DNA of 64,000 nucleotides from NCBI RefSeq assembly GCF_004011695.2, contig NC_082420.1, positions 868,001 through 932,000 on the forward strand, written 5' to 3'. Below the pieces are notes generated by a model that saw only the letters and a list, made by a program, of their open reading frames with translations, was not told the origin of the DNA and ran no database searches. Below are positions 11,611-24,199 of this stretch, in pieces; the stretch's first letter is position 1, and every line of letters starts with the position of its first letter. Origin of the DNA: Ascochyta rabiei. Taxonomy: Eukaryota; Ascomycota; Dothideomycetes; Pleosporales; Didymellaceae. Both the position numbers and the translations under genes were made by a program.

Positions 11611-11658
11611 AAATAGTAACCTAACTAGGGGGCACAGTATAGCAGGCAACATTGAAAT

Positions 11659-11810
11659 TCTGCTACTCTAAAGGCTAGGGTATAGTTTAGGAATTATCCT
11701 GTTAATTCTAGACTAGGACGTTATTATCTAAATATCTGCTACTCTGAAGGCTAGGGCACGGCCTAGGAATTATCCTGTCAATTCTGGACCAGGACGTTAT
11801 TATCAGACCT
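11659..11810 (+). repeat. 76-bp direct duplication in the C1 leader
   Basis: TCTGCTACTCT...GGACGTTATTATC occurs twice with a 76-bp period, directly after the primer-site region. The same duplicated leader is present in the short element C2 (about 54385-54540, minus strand), which ties C2 to this family. Confidence 0.85.
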
Positions 11811-11989
11811 ATTATTTAGAAAACAAGAAAAACAAGTTTAAAACAAAGCGGGCATCTAGTTAACCTAGAGAAGCCTTAGCTAAGGGGCTATCTTAGCCTA
11901 ATTTCTAATACTTATTATATACATTATCCGCACAGTTCTACTTAGCCCTATTCCTTAGGATCTGCTTGGCCCTATTCCTCTAGACTTAG

Positions 11990-13350
11990 GACAAGAGGAA
12001 CATAAAAGACAGGGACTAAGCTGCTCTAACAGACAGAGCAATTAAGATTATTCTAATTATAAGAAACTATTATCTTCTTAATATAACAGACTACTAAGGA
12101 TTAATGTACACTACTATAGATAACCCTTTAGACTCTATAGAGACACTGTATTCCCTAACAGGAAACAGCTGTTAGGTTGTTATTCTAATAAAGGGAAGGT
12201 CTAATTAACTATCCTTTAATAGAAAGGAGGTTATAGAGTTCCTTAATAACTATAACCAGATAGCAGAAAACAGAGGGTTAAGTAACAAGTAGAAGGTTAG
12301 GGTCCTCCCTAACTACTGCTATAATTACTATAGGAGGTTTATTAAACGCCTAAAACTATACGCTTTAGACAACTAGGTTAATCTTTAGATTGCTATAAAG
12401 GATTACTAGAAAGACTAGGACACTGCTTAACGCATAGGCAATTAAGCATTCCTTAAAGCTTATATTAAAGAAACCTCTTAAGCCTTCCCTAGACTATTAT
12501 ACTACTATACTAACTTTATAGTATATAGTAATATATATTAGAAGAATAATTAAATTCTAACCTCTAAGGAAGGATACTACTTCTTCTTAGGACTGCTAAA
12601 GGTTAATAAGGACCTTATCCTCTTTAACATGCAAAACAGACTAGACATAAAGGATTAATCTTTATTTATACTTAATAATATATACAATTTTATAAAAAGG
12701 ATGTATAAGCAGCGCTAAGGCTTAAAGGAATTAGCGCTTAGAAGGGATAATAAACATACTAAGGAAACCCAGCGCCTTATAAACAGCACTAAGGAGCTAA
12801 ATCGCTAAGTCTATTGTTACCTAGGCTAAGGATTAACTAGCTAGTTAGGGTAGTAAGAGTAAAACACCTCTACCTCCTAGTGTTAATAAAGACGTTAAAG
12901 AGCTTGTCTAGGTAATAGGCAGATAGAAGCTATCCCTAGTAGAGGTTAGCACCCTTATAAACTCTAATAATCAGATAAGAGAGATCCTTTAGTCTCCTAC
13001 TAATTACGCTTACTTTATTTCTTAAGTAACTAGAGCTAGTGCTACCTAGGAAAGGAACAATAGCTCTTACATTACTAACGCACCTAGGAAAGTTAACCTA
13101 AGATAAGAAGTAAATTACTCTTAAGGAAGAGAGTATAGTAACTCTTGTAACATATATAGAGAGCTAAACTACTAAGCCTATAAGTGTGAATTATACAGAG
13201 CACTTACCTATATAGGGTAGTGCAGTTTTTAACTTAACTAAGACAGTTAACGCAGATACTACTTTGGTCCTGCTTACTATTAAATTAAACCTATCTAAGG
13301 ATCTGTCCTACCTACTTATTAACTCAATTAGTTAAAACAGAAGATTTAAG
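11990..13350 (+). pseudogene. C1 gag-like region
   Basis: Plus-strand frame with gag-like helical content (for example KVRVLPNYCYNYYRRFIKRL, then FNMQNRLDIKD) broken by many TAG/TAA codons. Boundaries are approximate and the assignment rests on position between leader and pol. Confidence 0.5.
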
Positions 13351-13979
13351 AGTACTTTAAAGTTTTACAGGATGTCCTGGACTAGCCAGCCTCTGCAGTT
13401 AAGCCTAATCTATTTAAAGGTGTAGACTCTAGGCCTAGAGGGGTAATGTATGGATCTAGGCCAGGCCTAGATATACAGGAAAAGATTATTAGGAGTATTA
13501 GCGCACTAACCACAATAGATAATTACAAGCCAGACTATGAGTTATTGCACTCTTTTTAGAACTTCTAAATCCTTAACAAGGACTATTACAAAGTTTATAG
13601 TCTTAATTATATTAATAACAGGGACATTATACTAGGGGCATATAACATTAAAGATAGCTCCTCCTTAAACGCAGCAACTAGGTTAGATAAGGCACGCGAC
13701 CACTAAGTAGATACTGTCCTAGAAAGAGCTTAGAGAGCTGTAGTTAGGAAAGAAAGACCTTTAACATTTTAATAAGCTACAGTTAAGCAAGCATACAATA
13801 ATGCTAGAGATAAGTTAGTAGTAGATATTAAAGACTTGTTAGGGTTAAGCCCTTTACTAATAGAGAGTAAGTAAATAATACCTTTTGCTAGTTAGCCTTA
13901 CAGTTAGCTATATGCTATTATTAAACTACTATTATAAGAGAAGGTATTAGAAACTATTCTACTATTAAATTAGTAAAAG

Positions 13980-16900
13980 AGGAGGTATTTAATAACTAGC
14001 TTGGACAACAGGATGGCAGACTTACTTAAACTATCTAAAAACAAGATTCTAACTGCAATTCTTTGTTAAGAAGTACAAGGGATTACTGTTAGAGACTTAG
14101 TCTCCTAGGGTTATATCTAAGCAATGTTCTAGAAGCTTATAAAGGAGTTAGACACTAACCTAGTAGTTAGCAGGAGCGTTAACGTAGCGGTCCTAGGGGC
14201 TAGGGGTTTAAGCTAATTAGGAGTTAACAGGTCTTACTAGTTAACTGCTGATTAGCCAGAAATTATAAGGGTCTGCACTAGCGCTAATTTTAGCGAAAAT
14301 TACCCCACAATTAAGAACAGTAGGGCTTAATGCTTTAACGTTAGATTAGAGAGGAATGCTTGTAGGAGCTACTAAGTAGAAGTACACAGCGATACATAGG
14401 ATAATAAAGATCCTCTAAATAAGCTAGTTAAAACTATAGAAACTACTAGGTTAGAGAAGCTAGTGCACTAAGATTTACTAACATACTAGGCTTATATTAG
14501 ATTGCATGCGGTTAGCTACTTAATTAACACTAGAGCTTAGATGAATTTAATAAGGTTTAGTGCTTCTTAAGCGCTAGGAATGGTGTACAAACAAATAACA
14601 CACCTAATAGGAAAAGAGCAGGGCGTTATTACGGCTAATAGTAGCATAGATCTATTTGTTAGAACGTTGTAGAATGTCCTAGTCTAGATTAGAGAAGTTA
14701 CAACCTTAACGCACTTTAGACTTATAAGGAACCTAATAAGATTAGTTATCCTTAGAACGCTATAGTACTTATTAGTAAGACTAGCTATATAGTACAACGT
14801 TTTTAGAAGGACTACATGCTATATTATGTCTAATAACAGTAGGAGGAACTCTACTTTTATTGCATCAGACCTATCTCCTTACTACTCCACCCTAGTTAAG
14901 CATAACCAGGATAAGAGAAAAGTTAGGGGAACTTCTTAATTAGGCTAGAATGTTCTAATACTAGTAAAGACCTAACAACACTAAAGTTCTGTTACTTAGT
15001 AGAAGTAAACTACTACTTCCTACGTACAACTATAGATTTAGAAATCTTAAAAGGCCTAAGTAGTTTTATCTTTACACAGAACGATGCCAGCAGCCTCTAA
15101 TAGATCTCTAAGGGAGGGGACCCTAGGCAGGTACATGCGGATAAGGACTTCCTTATCTTACTATCCTAAATAAACTTACAATTATTAAGGACAAGAGGTT
15201 AGTATAACATAGTTAAAAACTAAGAAGTTAACACACTCTACAAACAAGTAGGGGTAAAGGTTTAACCTGTTAATAATCTATAACCTAATAAACCGATACA
15301 ACTTAGTTAGGAAGACTAGAAAAGAGTTGCATATAAACAACAGCAGCTAATACTTAGTTTAAGGCTACACAACATTAGGCCTTTTAATTACTTATTTAAA
15401 AGGTAATATGCCCTGTTCCTAAGAGGAAAAAGGCTTACTCCCTAGAGAATGAAAGATTAGAAGTTTGGCAATACTCTATTCCTAGCAGAGATAGCACTCT
15501 TTAAGGAAATAATCCTAAACAGAGAAGCAGCTATAGCTTTTACTTTTTCTAAATCTAGGCAGATTTAGAAGGAGGTTTCTCCTCTATACTAGATTAGGAC
15601 AATCCTACACAAAGCTTAGCAGGTTAAGACCTTCCCTATTATAAGAAGTCTAGAAGGGGAACTTATTAAGATGTTAAATAAAAGATTAGAACAAGGAACA
15701 CTTAAGCGATGCAACAGCTAATATAGAAACCTATAGCATTTAGTGTCTAAGAAAGACAGTAGATTCTAGTTTATTAATAACGCTTAATATATAAACAGGG
15801 TCTCTATTTAAGATACAGGAACCCCTCTAACTATAAATAAGTTCTCTAAGAGGTTTACTAGCTATAAGATTATATTACTTATATACTTCTTTTCTAGTTA
15901 TAACTAGATAACACTGTATAAAGATAGTAGAGATATAACAGCAGTTATAACGCTAATTAGCCTTTTATAATTATATACCCTAGTTTAAGGGGCTACTAAC
16001 TTAGTAGCTGTCTTCTAAAGAATTATAACAAAGATTCTTAAGGATTACTAGCTAGATACACTTCCTTTCCTTAACAACGTTACTAGCAGTAGCCTAAAGA
16101 CAGATTATAATAGTAAGGAGGTGTTACCTAGTGTTAGGCGATATATGCTTAAGTACATCTGGTAACTAGATAGGGTCCTTACAGACAAAGAAAGAGCTAA
16201 AGGAACAGTGTTAGGGCTTAAATGCTACTAGGGACACAATTAATTAGGGGTAGTTAGCTATAAAGTTTTAGCAGAAGGACAATATCTAGCACAAAAGAAA
16301 GTTAACAAAATTGCAAATTAGCTAGAGTGTTAGAACCTAAAGGAGGTCTAGATGTTTATAGGAATTGTGGTTTACTACTATATCTAGATACCCTTATTCG
16401 CCTTAAAAGTAAAGCCACTATTCTAGTTATTAAAGAATAACGCAGTATAGCAATAGGGCAACGCAGAACAGAGCTTAATGTTACTCCTAAAAGAGCACAT
16501 TATTAACATACCTGCGCTTATAACAATATCTTATAAAAATCCTAGTTTAGTGTTTCTCTTAGTTAATGTAAGTAATAAAGGCGCAGGAGCATACCTTAAA
16601 CAAATAGGCCTAGACAGAAAACAACACCTATGCAGATTCAAAAGCACTGTCTAGTCTAAGGCAGAAAGTAGGTAGTACTTAACAAAGCTTAAATATAAGG
16701 TAGTTGTTTAGGCACTTAAGAAGTTTAGGATATAGCTATATAGTATACACTTTATTATTAAGACTAACACCTAAATATTAATTACCTAGCTAAACAGGTT
16801 ATTGTTAGACCTTCTAGGCTTAGTTATAAACAGGTAGCTTACTGCAATTCTACTCTAGGACTTTAAAATACGCTATGTACCAGGAAAGAAGAATATAGTT

Positions 16901-18380
16901 GCAGACGCACTATTAAGATACCTAAAGCTAGAGGGGTAGGAGAACCTAGACAAACCTAAATCTGACGTTAAAGAGTTTGTTAAAAACCTAATAGCAAACG
17001 TGGAGTTAGGTGACCAGGTTGACACAGGGACTACCTAGATTCTAAGACAGGAATACTCCTAGGAATTAGAGGACATTGCTGTTTTTCTATACTCCCTAAA
17101 GACCCTAGTTAGGTTAAGCAGGAAAGAGTATAGGGCTTAGAAGAAGAGAGCTATAAACTTCTTTAAGAGGGACAGCTACTTATTCTAAAAAACATTAAGG
17201 AATATTGCTATTAGGCGTGTAGTTAACAATATAGATATCTAAACTGCAGTTATATAGGATATCTACTAAACTATTAGTTATAGGGGCATAAACGTAGTGT
17301 TCTCTATAGTCTCTTAATAATACTACTAGCTTAATATGTATAGAAGTGTTAAGAGAAAAATCTCTACGTGTAAGAAGTGCTAACTTAGAGCAACTAAGAT
17401 TATAAAGGATATGCTAACTAGTACCTACTCCTATGTACTGTAGGAGTTAGTTACTGTTAACGTTATGCACATGCTAATAAGCAGAGGCTTCTAGTACCTG
17501 GTTGCAGCTAGAGAATACTTAAGTAGGTAGATAGAGGCAAGGGCGCTTTATAATAATAAGTTATTAACAGTAGCAAAGTTCCTATATAAAGACATTGTCT
17601 GTAGGTAGAGCACTATAAGAAGACTTATAGTTAACAGCAGACTAGACTTTACTAAAGTAGTTAAGAGGCTTACTTTAATCTACAGGATTAAGAGGGTACA
17701 GGCATCTGCACACAACCCTTAAGTAATAGGAAAAGTAAAGGGTAGACATAAACCTATTGTTAACGCACTTATAAAGCTTAAGGGGTTATAGGTAGATAAC
17801 CTCCTAATAGTGCTCTTAGCTAACAGGATCTCTATACATGCTATAGGATACTTAGCATATTAACTTATTACTAGCTAGAACCTAGTTCTTCTAATTAAAC
17901 TGTTACTACCAACATGGCAAACACTACCATTCTAGAAGGTTAAGAACAGGGCTTAACTACTCGCAATTAGGGCTATGTAGTTAGATCTCTAGGATTAGTT
18001 CCTAAAAGATGCAGTTAGCACAACTAATTAACTAAGAGCGTTAAAAAAGGAATATTAGGACAATAACAACAAAGTTTGGCATAAGCAGATTAACCCTAGA
18101 GACCTAGTTCTACTGTAGGACTTAGTGGGAGAAATTAACATGTCTAGAGATAGGAAGTTAAGAAAGAAGTAGCTTAGGCCATACTAAGTGTCACTTAACA
18201 GAACGCAGCTAGACAGGGGCACCTATTTGCTTAAAGACCTTAACAGGACTAGCATGCTACATACAGTACTAGGGTAGAGAATAAAGAAGTTCTGTAAGCG
18301 TTTACTAGAGGATATTTAGTTAGAAGAGAGGGGGACTTATAAAGGTATAGAGAGAAGATTCCTAGAATTAAAACTATAAG
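13980..18380 (+). pseudogene. C1 pol: protease, RT, RNase H, integrase
   Basis: From about 15650 to 18380 one frame is kept through all stops. RT shows YRNL.HLVSKKDSRF.FINNA and ITAVITLISLL...GATNLVAVF, the pattern of a fungal gypsy clade. RNase H follows (AYLKQIGLD...FKSTV.SKAESR). Then comes the retrotransposon histidine/integrase zinc region, an integrase core (VTVNVMHMLISRGF...REYLSRWIEAR-like) and a C-terminal domain with RDLVLL.D. The protease/N-terminal part (13980-15640) is in other frames. Confidence 0.75.
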
Positions 18381-18999
18381 GACATGTTTCTACAGAGCAG
18401 ACAAAACAAGGCTGCTAAGAATTTAAGCACCCCTATTCTAGCAGGCAAGGGAAGAATACCTACTAGTTGCAATTTACTAAGCATTAAAATCTACCCTTAA
18501 CCTCTTATACAGTATAAAAGACAGTAATATAAAATATATAATAACTTATCTAATTAAGACTCTAATAATAAGGAATAGCAGTGCAGTCTATAGGACGGAC
18601 TGCTGAAGATAGGGGGGTAACGTCCTAACTACTAAAGCTAAAAGCTAATCAGCAGTTGCTAGGTCTTACTAGTTAACTCCTAATTAGCTGAAACTTAACG
18701 CTAGTAAAAGTAACTTAGCCTAGGTACTTACTAAGTATAGAGAAAGGTGCAAGCTAACAGCTTGTAACTAAAACAACTGTTTATAAATAATTAATAATTA
18801 TAGCAAGTAAAAGTAAGTAAGTAAAACTATAAACAGTAAGTAAAAAACACAAACAGCAAGTAAAAGTTTGGAAGAAAAGCGGGCCTACAGCTGCCTAGGA
18901 CACTCTTAAAGCAGAGCTACCCTATTACTTCTAACTCTCTCCCTTACAACATTAGCTTGTAACTTCTTTATATCTACTTAACTATACACAAAGTTTATA
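18381..18999 (+). other. C1 spacer between pol and the extra ORF
   Basis: Contains a polypurine-like GATAGGGGGGTAACG (18604-18617) followed by an imperfect hairpin (18643-18687, arms GCTAATCAGCAGTT and AACTCCTAATTAGC). A similar hairpin with swapped arms lies at 14213-14257 in C1. No gene is seen. Confidence 0.55.
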
Positions 19000-21900
19000 A
19001 TGTTACAGCAAAGGGCAATTGCACAGAAAGAGCTAGAACTAGGAGAAGAGGTAGTGCGGTAGTTATTAGTCTTAAAGGCTATTAAGAGTAAGGACATTAC
19101 TAAGGTTGCTAATATCCTAATGCTATACATAGAGGGATCTATAGTTAGCTAGTTTATAATAGAGATTACTTAAGGAGAGCTACAGGCGCAAAGGGAAAGG
19201 CTTAACTTCTAGATAAGTGTAGCAGTTACTAAGTTTAACAAATTAGCAGCTATAATACACTTAATATCAGACATTATCTAGTAAACCCTAAACCTAGTTG
19301 CACAATACAGAGGCATAAGCAACTTTAATAGTTAATACCTAGCAATCTAATTAGCAACAGACTACAACTAGAGGAAGATAACAGATATAGTATAAGCTAT
19401 AAAGTATATTTGTAAAAATAAGAATAGCAAAAATATTCGAGTAAACGTGGTAACATTATACTATCTACAGTCTGCTATAGAGTATACAACACTTAACTTA
19501 ATTACATACTATGTCTACTAAATTAACGCTAATAATCTTGCTAAGTTTATTAACTTAAAAATTTACTAACGCCTATCTATGCTACAAAAGAGAAGGGACA
19601 AGTTCTGTAACTTAAGTAACTGGAATACAGTCTACTAAGCCCTTACTATGCTCTAGTAGGAAACAATAAACTTTGTTACACACCTAAACAACAAGACCTA
19701 CCTACTTATAGTAAAAGTAAAAGTACTAGGTAAAGGCGTACCTAAGCTAAAAGCAACAGAGTAGAACGTGTGCCTAACTAGGGACCTAACTTTAAAAACA
19801 TACTAATAGTAGATGTAAGCACTTATACTGTAGAAGACCTAACCACTAGCACTAATCTTTAACCTAAAAGGTGTTAGGACACCCTACTTGCTAAAAGAAA
19901 GGATTACTTAGGAGTAGGTAGTATTAAATGCTATAAGGTTTAGCTCTAAGAACTTCCTTACACTAATACAAGCAGCGCTAGAGTACATTCTTAACAGAGT
20001 TTAGACACTAGCCCCTTTAGCATTACTATCTAGGTTATAGTTACTTACTAAGCCAGCAACAAGCATAAGGACCGCAGGCTGATTAAGTGTTTCCCTAAGA
20101 GGATTATCCCTTACTCTAATAAGGCTATAGACTAATACAAAGCCATTCCTAACAGGTAACAAATTCCCTAAGGATGTTATTAAAAGTATTAAATAAGAAC
20201 ACTAAAGGGACCTGTTGTCTGCAACACCTGACAACCTTAACTAGATAGCCTTTAAGTTAGGTGTTAACAAAACAGGAAAGCAGCGCCGCACAATAGATGC
20301 AATTTAGGAGCACTAACAGTCTAGGGGAATGCAATTCAGCTCCGTCACTTTAGTGCCAGAGGACCCTTAGACTAGGGAACAATCGTTAATTAGGCTATTA
20401 GAATTCAGATTATTTTAAGACGTTATAATCCCTAAAGTTAACTACCTATTAATATTAGACGTTTGGTCTATGCAGGAAGACGCAGAGATTAGTAAAGACA
20501 TAATAAATAATATCTAGGATAGCGCTAAGTGCAAATACACTAATAGCTAATCTGCCTTTATTCTCCTCTGCATAAAGATTAGTTAGAAGCTCCTTAAGGA
20601 TCTAGAGCGTGTGAAGCTCCTAGATGCATAGGTCTAAGAGTGCTGTAAGGGAGGAGAAACTTAAAAGAAGGAAGGTGCTAGTAGAAGAATAATTACCTAC
20701 TACACAGTTAACCTGTTATAAGTTTACTTTCCCTATTTCTAGTACACTGCTAGTAAACTTAGCTTACTAGTCTGCACTCTTAACACTACTATAATATCTA
20801 ACCTGCTTATGCTAATGCACAAGAATAAGACTAGCTAGGGAAAGTAGAAGAGTAACCTAAAAACTAGGATCCTGTTTTAAAAACAGCTCTGTGCACTAAA
20901 CACGATGGATAGTCTACAGTCCTATTAATTCCGTTTAGTTCCTACAGTACTTAACCTTAACTAGAGTGACTTTATCTCTAAGCACCTATCTTAACATTTT
21001 TAAGCTAAGGCAGACAGTCTAAACTAGAAGGGCACTATTGTAGTCTCTGTGTTTGCCTCTATATTTTAAAACAATCTAGAACTCTAGAAAATAGTAGATA
21101 AATACTTTAATATATATAACTATTATACTTGTATAAAGTATAGTAAAAGCAACCTAGGGTAGTGTAGGATTATGTACTACTCTGTTATCTAACAGCTAGT
21201 AAGGGGTAATCTGCAGTACTAGCTTTACTATGCAGTACTCTATTAACAAACTAACTTAATCCCCTACCTATACTACACTAAATACACTAAGCCTAGAGAT
21301 TAGACGTTCTTTAAGTATGTAGATTGTAACCTCTATAACACTATAGAGTTAGGTAGAGGAATAGACATAATACAGGGCTTAGAATCCTTTAACAATAAAG
21401 ATACAGACAACTGTACTATTACTCTAAAAGGCTTCTATAATTTAGTTCTAGAATACTTAGCTTAGAGGAAAGATAACAGAATTAAACAATATAATAGTTA
21501 TATTAAGGGGTAGGTAGATACAGTTAACTACCCTAAGTTAGCATAAGACGCAGTAGGTGCTAAGTAGAAGAAGTATCCTTGCAAGTATAGGGACGTTAGG
21601 ATCTTCTACCCAGCACTGCTATATAGGTCTACTAGACTATCCACAATAAGGCGCTGAACTATACTCCCTTAGTACGTGCTAGTTACAGAGGACAGAGAAA
21701 CTATAGAGATTCTAGAGATAGGATTATACAAGGACATTGCTAGCTCTTATTAGATGCTTACGCTAGGACCCTTATTACTGTTAGGTTATTTAAACAAGTA
21801 TAGTAGTGCTCCTTATGCTTTCCTAGCAGACATAGCGCTAACTTTCTCTTTCTAGATTTCTAAAGCTATCTATTACCAGGCTTAGTACAACTCTTACCTA

Positions 21901-22380
21901 GTCTAGCAAGAGATACTCCGTGTTTTTAGTCTTAATAACAAGGAGCTTATAAAGTTTCTTTAGAAGAGTAGGGATAACAACGTTGCTATAGTAAAAAGGC
22001 ATTAGCAGTAGGTAAAGATGTGTAAGAAGCATTGCTTTAGGGCTAATAAAGAGTTAGGTATCCCTAATTAATCCTTCTTTACTAACAAAGGTGTAGTACT
22101 AGAACATAAGAAAGGATAGGAGTTATAGGACAGACAGCATACACAGGGGGGTGCTCTTAATAAGTTGTTTAATAGTCTAACTATTAAAGTAACAGAGGCC
22201 ATTACCTAGATGACATACGAATTAGGCAGTGCCTTAGACTAGGGTTTATTAAGACACGTACTAGACTCTCCTACCGCTAAGCTATTAGGAGACTCTAGTT
22301 AACAACCTACTTAGGAAACTAGGGCCTTAACAAGATTGCAGAAACAGGGAGGTGGTAAGGGAAAGGAACGAGCGGAGTAA
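19000..22380 (+). pseudogene. C1 extra ORF, 1,126 codons, possible 2OG-Fe(II) dioxygenase-like protein
   Basis: One frame runs from the ATG at 19000 to a TAA at 22380 with no frameshift, interrupted by TAG/TAA/TGA codons as after RIP. Landmarks: QEDAEISKDIINNI (about 20475), KYVDCNL (21313-21330), GRGIDIIQG...DNCTITLKGFY (21350-21440), CKYRDVRIFYPALLYRST (21580-21633), then RR.TI and a conserved tail with LGYLNKYSSAPYAF. The order Tyr-x-Asp, an IQG...NCT strand and a distal Tyr-x-Ser-Thr resembles the HxD...H double-stranded beta-helix of 2-oxoglutarate/Fe(II) oxygenases, with both His codons read as TAT (CAT or CAC to TAT/TAC is the RIP change). The domain call is recollection and pattern reading, not a search. 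Confidence 0.5.
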
Positions 22381-22465
22381 TAAGGGGGGTTAGTGATTAG
22401 TTTAGAGTTTAGTTTTAACTTAATTTATTTGCTTAATAGGGCTAAGCTCTTAGGGGGGGGAGGTT

Positions 22466-22719
22466 TATGCTGGTGCACACAGTAACTTCCTTAGTAAGAA
22501 CTAGGATGCTTAGCTAGTGTACGTAATCTGGCTGGCAGAGGGGTATAAGAGACCTTAACAGGAACTGTTAAGGAGAGACCCTACGACAATAACTGGTAAC
22601 ACTTACTTATAGAATTCAACTACTGTATTACTTATCTCTTTAACCCTTAACAATGATGATGATAAGTATCCTTCCTAATGTGCCTGCTAACGAGATGCTT
22701 CGATACTTATACTGGAACA
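22466..22719 (+). repeat. 3' LTR of C1 (254 bp)
   Basis: Same length and layout as the 5' LTR, with the hairpin at 22553-22573. It is less mutated in its second half (GATGCTTCGATAC, ACTGGAACA). Confidence 0.93.
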
Positions 22720-22723
22720 ATAG

Positions 22724-23655
22724 TAGTTAAGGTATTAGTAAGTGCTAGTAACGCCTATATTAAGATGCCTAGCACCTAGGGTATAGGCGCTAATAAGGCT
22801 AACTAAGGGCATTAGCCTATCTTCTACTGTAAGTTACCCCCTTAGCACCCCTATAGGTCTTCCTTTCTAACATAACAGTCTTATTAGGCACCTAATATAA
22901 GCATTAGCAGGTGTACAAGGCTGCCCTTAACTTAGCCCTAGCTAACCCTATGCTAGCAAAGCAGCTAACTACCTCTTACGCTGCCTATGCCCCTACTAAG
23001 CCTAGTACCTAGGTTACCCTACCTGCTACGCTGTTGTCTAGGCGTTATAGCAGTAACTAGCTTAATACCTACCTCTAGTAGTTTATAGCTGCTATAGGGT
23101 TAGCCTTCTAGTCCTAAACTAAGCGCATAAACTAGATAGAGGCAGTCTAGGCCTATACTACTATAAGTTTTTCTGCCTATATTAGGTATATAGCTAACTT
23201 AATCTAAAAGATACTATTAACTAAGTTAAGCGCCTACTTACTACGCTCTACTGCTGCTTAGAGTACGCTCTGCTATCCTGCTTATCCTACTACTACTACT
23301 CTAACTCCTCTAATAAGCATTGCTTATCTGTCTGTTAGCTCTGCTTACCTCCCTGCTATTACTACTCTCCTTCCCCTGTTAAGTTGCCTACACCCCTGCG
23401 CTATTACTACACTCCCTTCCTTATAGAGTTGCCTATACCCCTATACTATTACTATTCCTCCTCCCCTATAGAGCTGCGCTTATTTACCTGCTATTACTAC
23501 TTACTATCTATTATAGAGCTGCACATGCCCTACTATAACTTTAAGAAGATATTACAGCTAACGCGTAGCAGCACTATTAAGGTAGATAAGGTAGATAACA
23601 ATAATAACTATAAGGTTAACTACTACTGCTGTATTATGCAGAACTAGGCCTAGAA
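22724..23655 (+). other. A1 3' internal region with plus-sense coding-like frame and tandem repeats
   Basis: DNA of A1 between the B1 and C1 insertions. On the strand opposite to pol it shows a long frame interrupted mostly by TAG (VYKAALNLALANPMLAKQL, then IEAV...AYTTISFSAYIRYIANLI). It contains about three degenerate ~54-bp repeats at 23340-23535 (CTATTACTAC...TATAGAG). It may be the second part of a plus-sense gene whose Cys-rich N-terminal part lies at 11150-11352. Function unknown. Confidence 0.45.
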
Positions 23656-23660
23656 CATAG

Positions 23661-24144
23661 TGTTGAAGTTGTACTTTAGTCAAAGACCGTAAGCACTGAT
23701 TCTATTGGTTCTTGGGGATGAGTACGGTTACTGGATCGGTAAGGGTTATCAACTAAGCAAAGCTTGTGAAGATAGGGTGCAATGAATAGTACAGAGTAGA
23801 CTGTCTAGTTCAAGAGCAGTTAAGATTCTAAAGACAAACTTAATTAATAAGGTTAAACATAAACTATAAGGGTTATGTTTCTACTAACTATATACTTTAA
23901 TAATAGTAGTAGTAATACAGACTGATTAGTGTTAGGAATCCTCTAATCACCCTAAGCACTAATTATACTAATTACTAATTGTACTAATTATACTAAGCCT
24001 AATTATATTATGTAATCTTTAGTATCTTACTAAGTGCTAACACTGTCATGTTTGCTTATACTAAACCTAATAACTTGTTGTAATTACTATACCCTATTTG
24101 CTGTAATTAGTTTACATCCTTCCTGTGTTCTGTGGATTATAACA
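23661..24144 (-). repeat. 3' LTR of B1 (484 bp)
   Basis: Its outer part (from 23661) keeps CAA, TGG and CGG contexts. Its inner part is RIP-mutated, mostly the reverse of the other LTR. Confidence 0.95.
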
Positions 24145-24199
24145 CTATCCCCCTTCTGTCTTAGCTTAGTCTCTTAAGCTTATTTATATAACGCAGGGC

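Larger units (their letters stand above)
11357..22719 (+). mobile_element. Ty3/gypsy LTR retrotransposon C1 (11.4 kb) with extra 3' ORF
   Basis: Two 254-bp LTRs (11357-11610 and 22466-22719), TG...CA ends (the 3' LTR starts TATG after a RIP change), and the 4-bp duplication ATAG (11353-11356 and 22720-22723). A candidate primer site beginning TAGTAACC (TGGTAACC in C2) follows the 5' LTR by 3 bp, and a G-rich polypurine tract (22452-22462) precedes the 3' LTR. Gag, pol and an additional 1,126-codon frame all lie on the plus strand. It is unusually long for a gypsy element because of the extra frame. Heavily RIP-mutated. Confidence 0.9.

Noticed and set aside
23384..23647. 87-codon plus-strand frame as an independent gene
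   Set aside because: It is a Tyr/Leu-rich translation of degenerate ~54-bp repeats within A1; another plus frame of the same DNA looks more coding-like.
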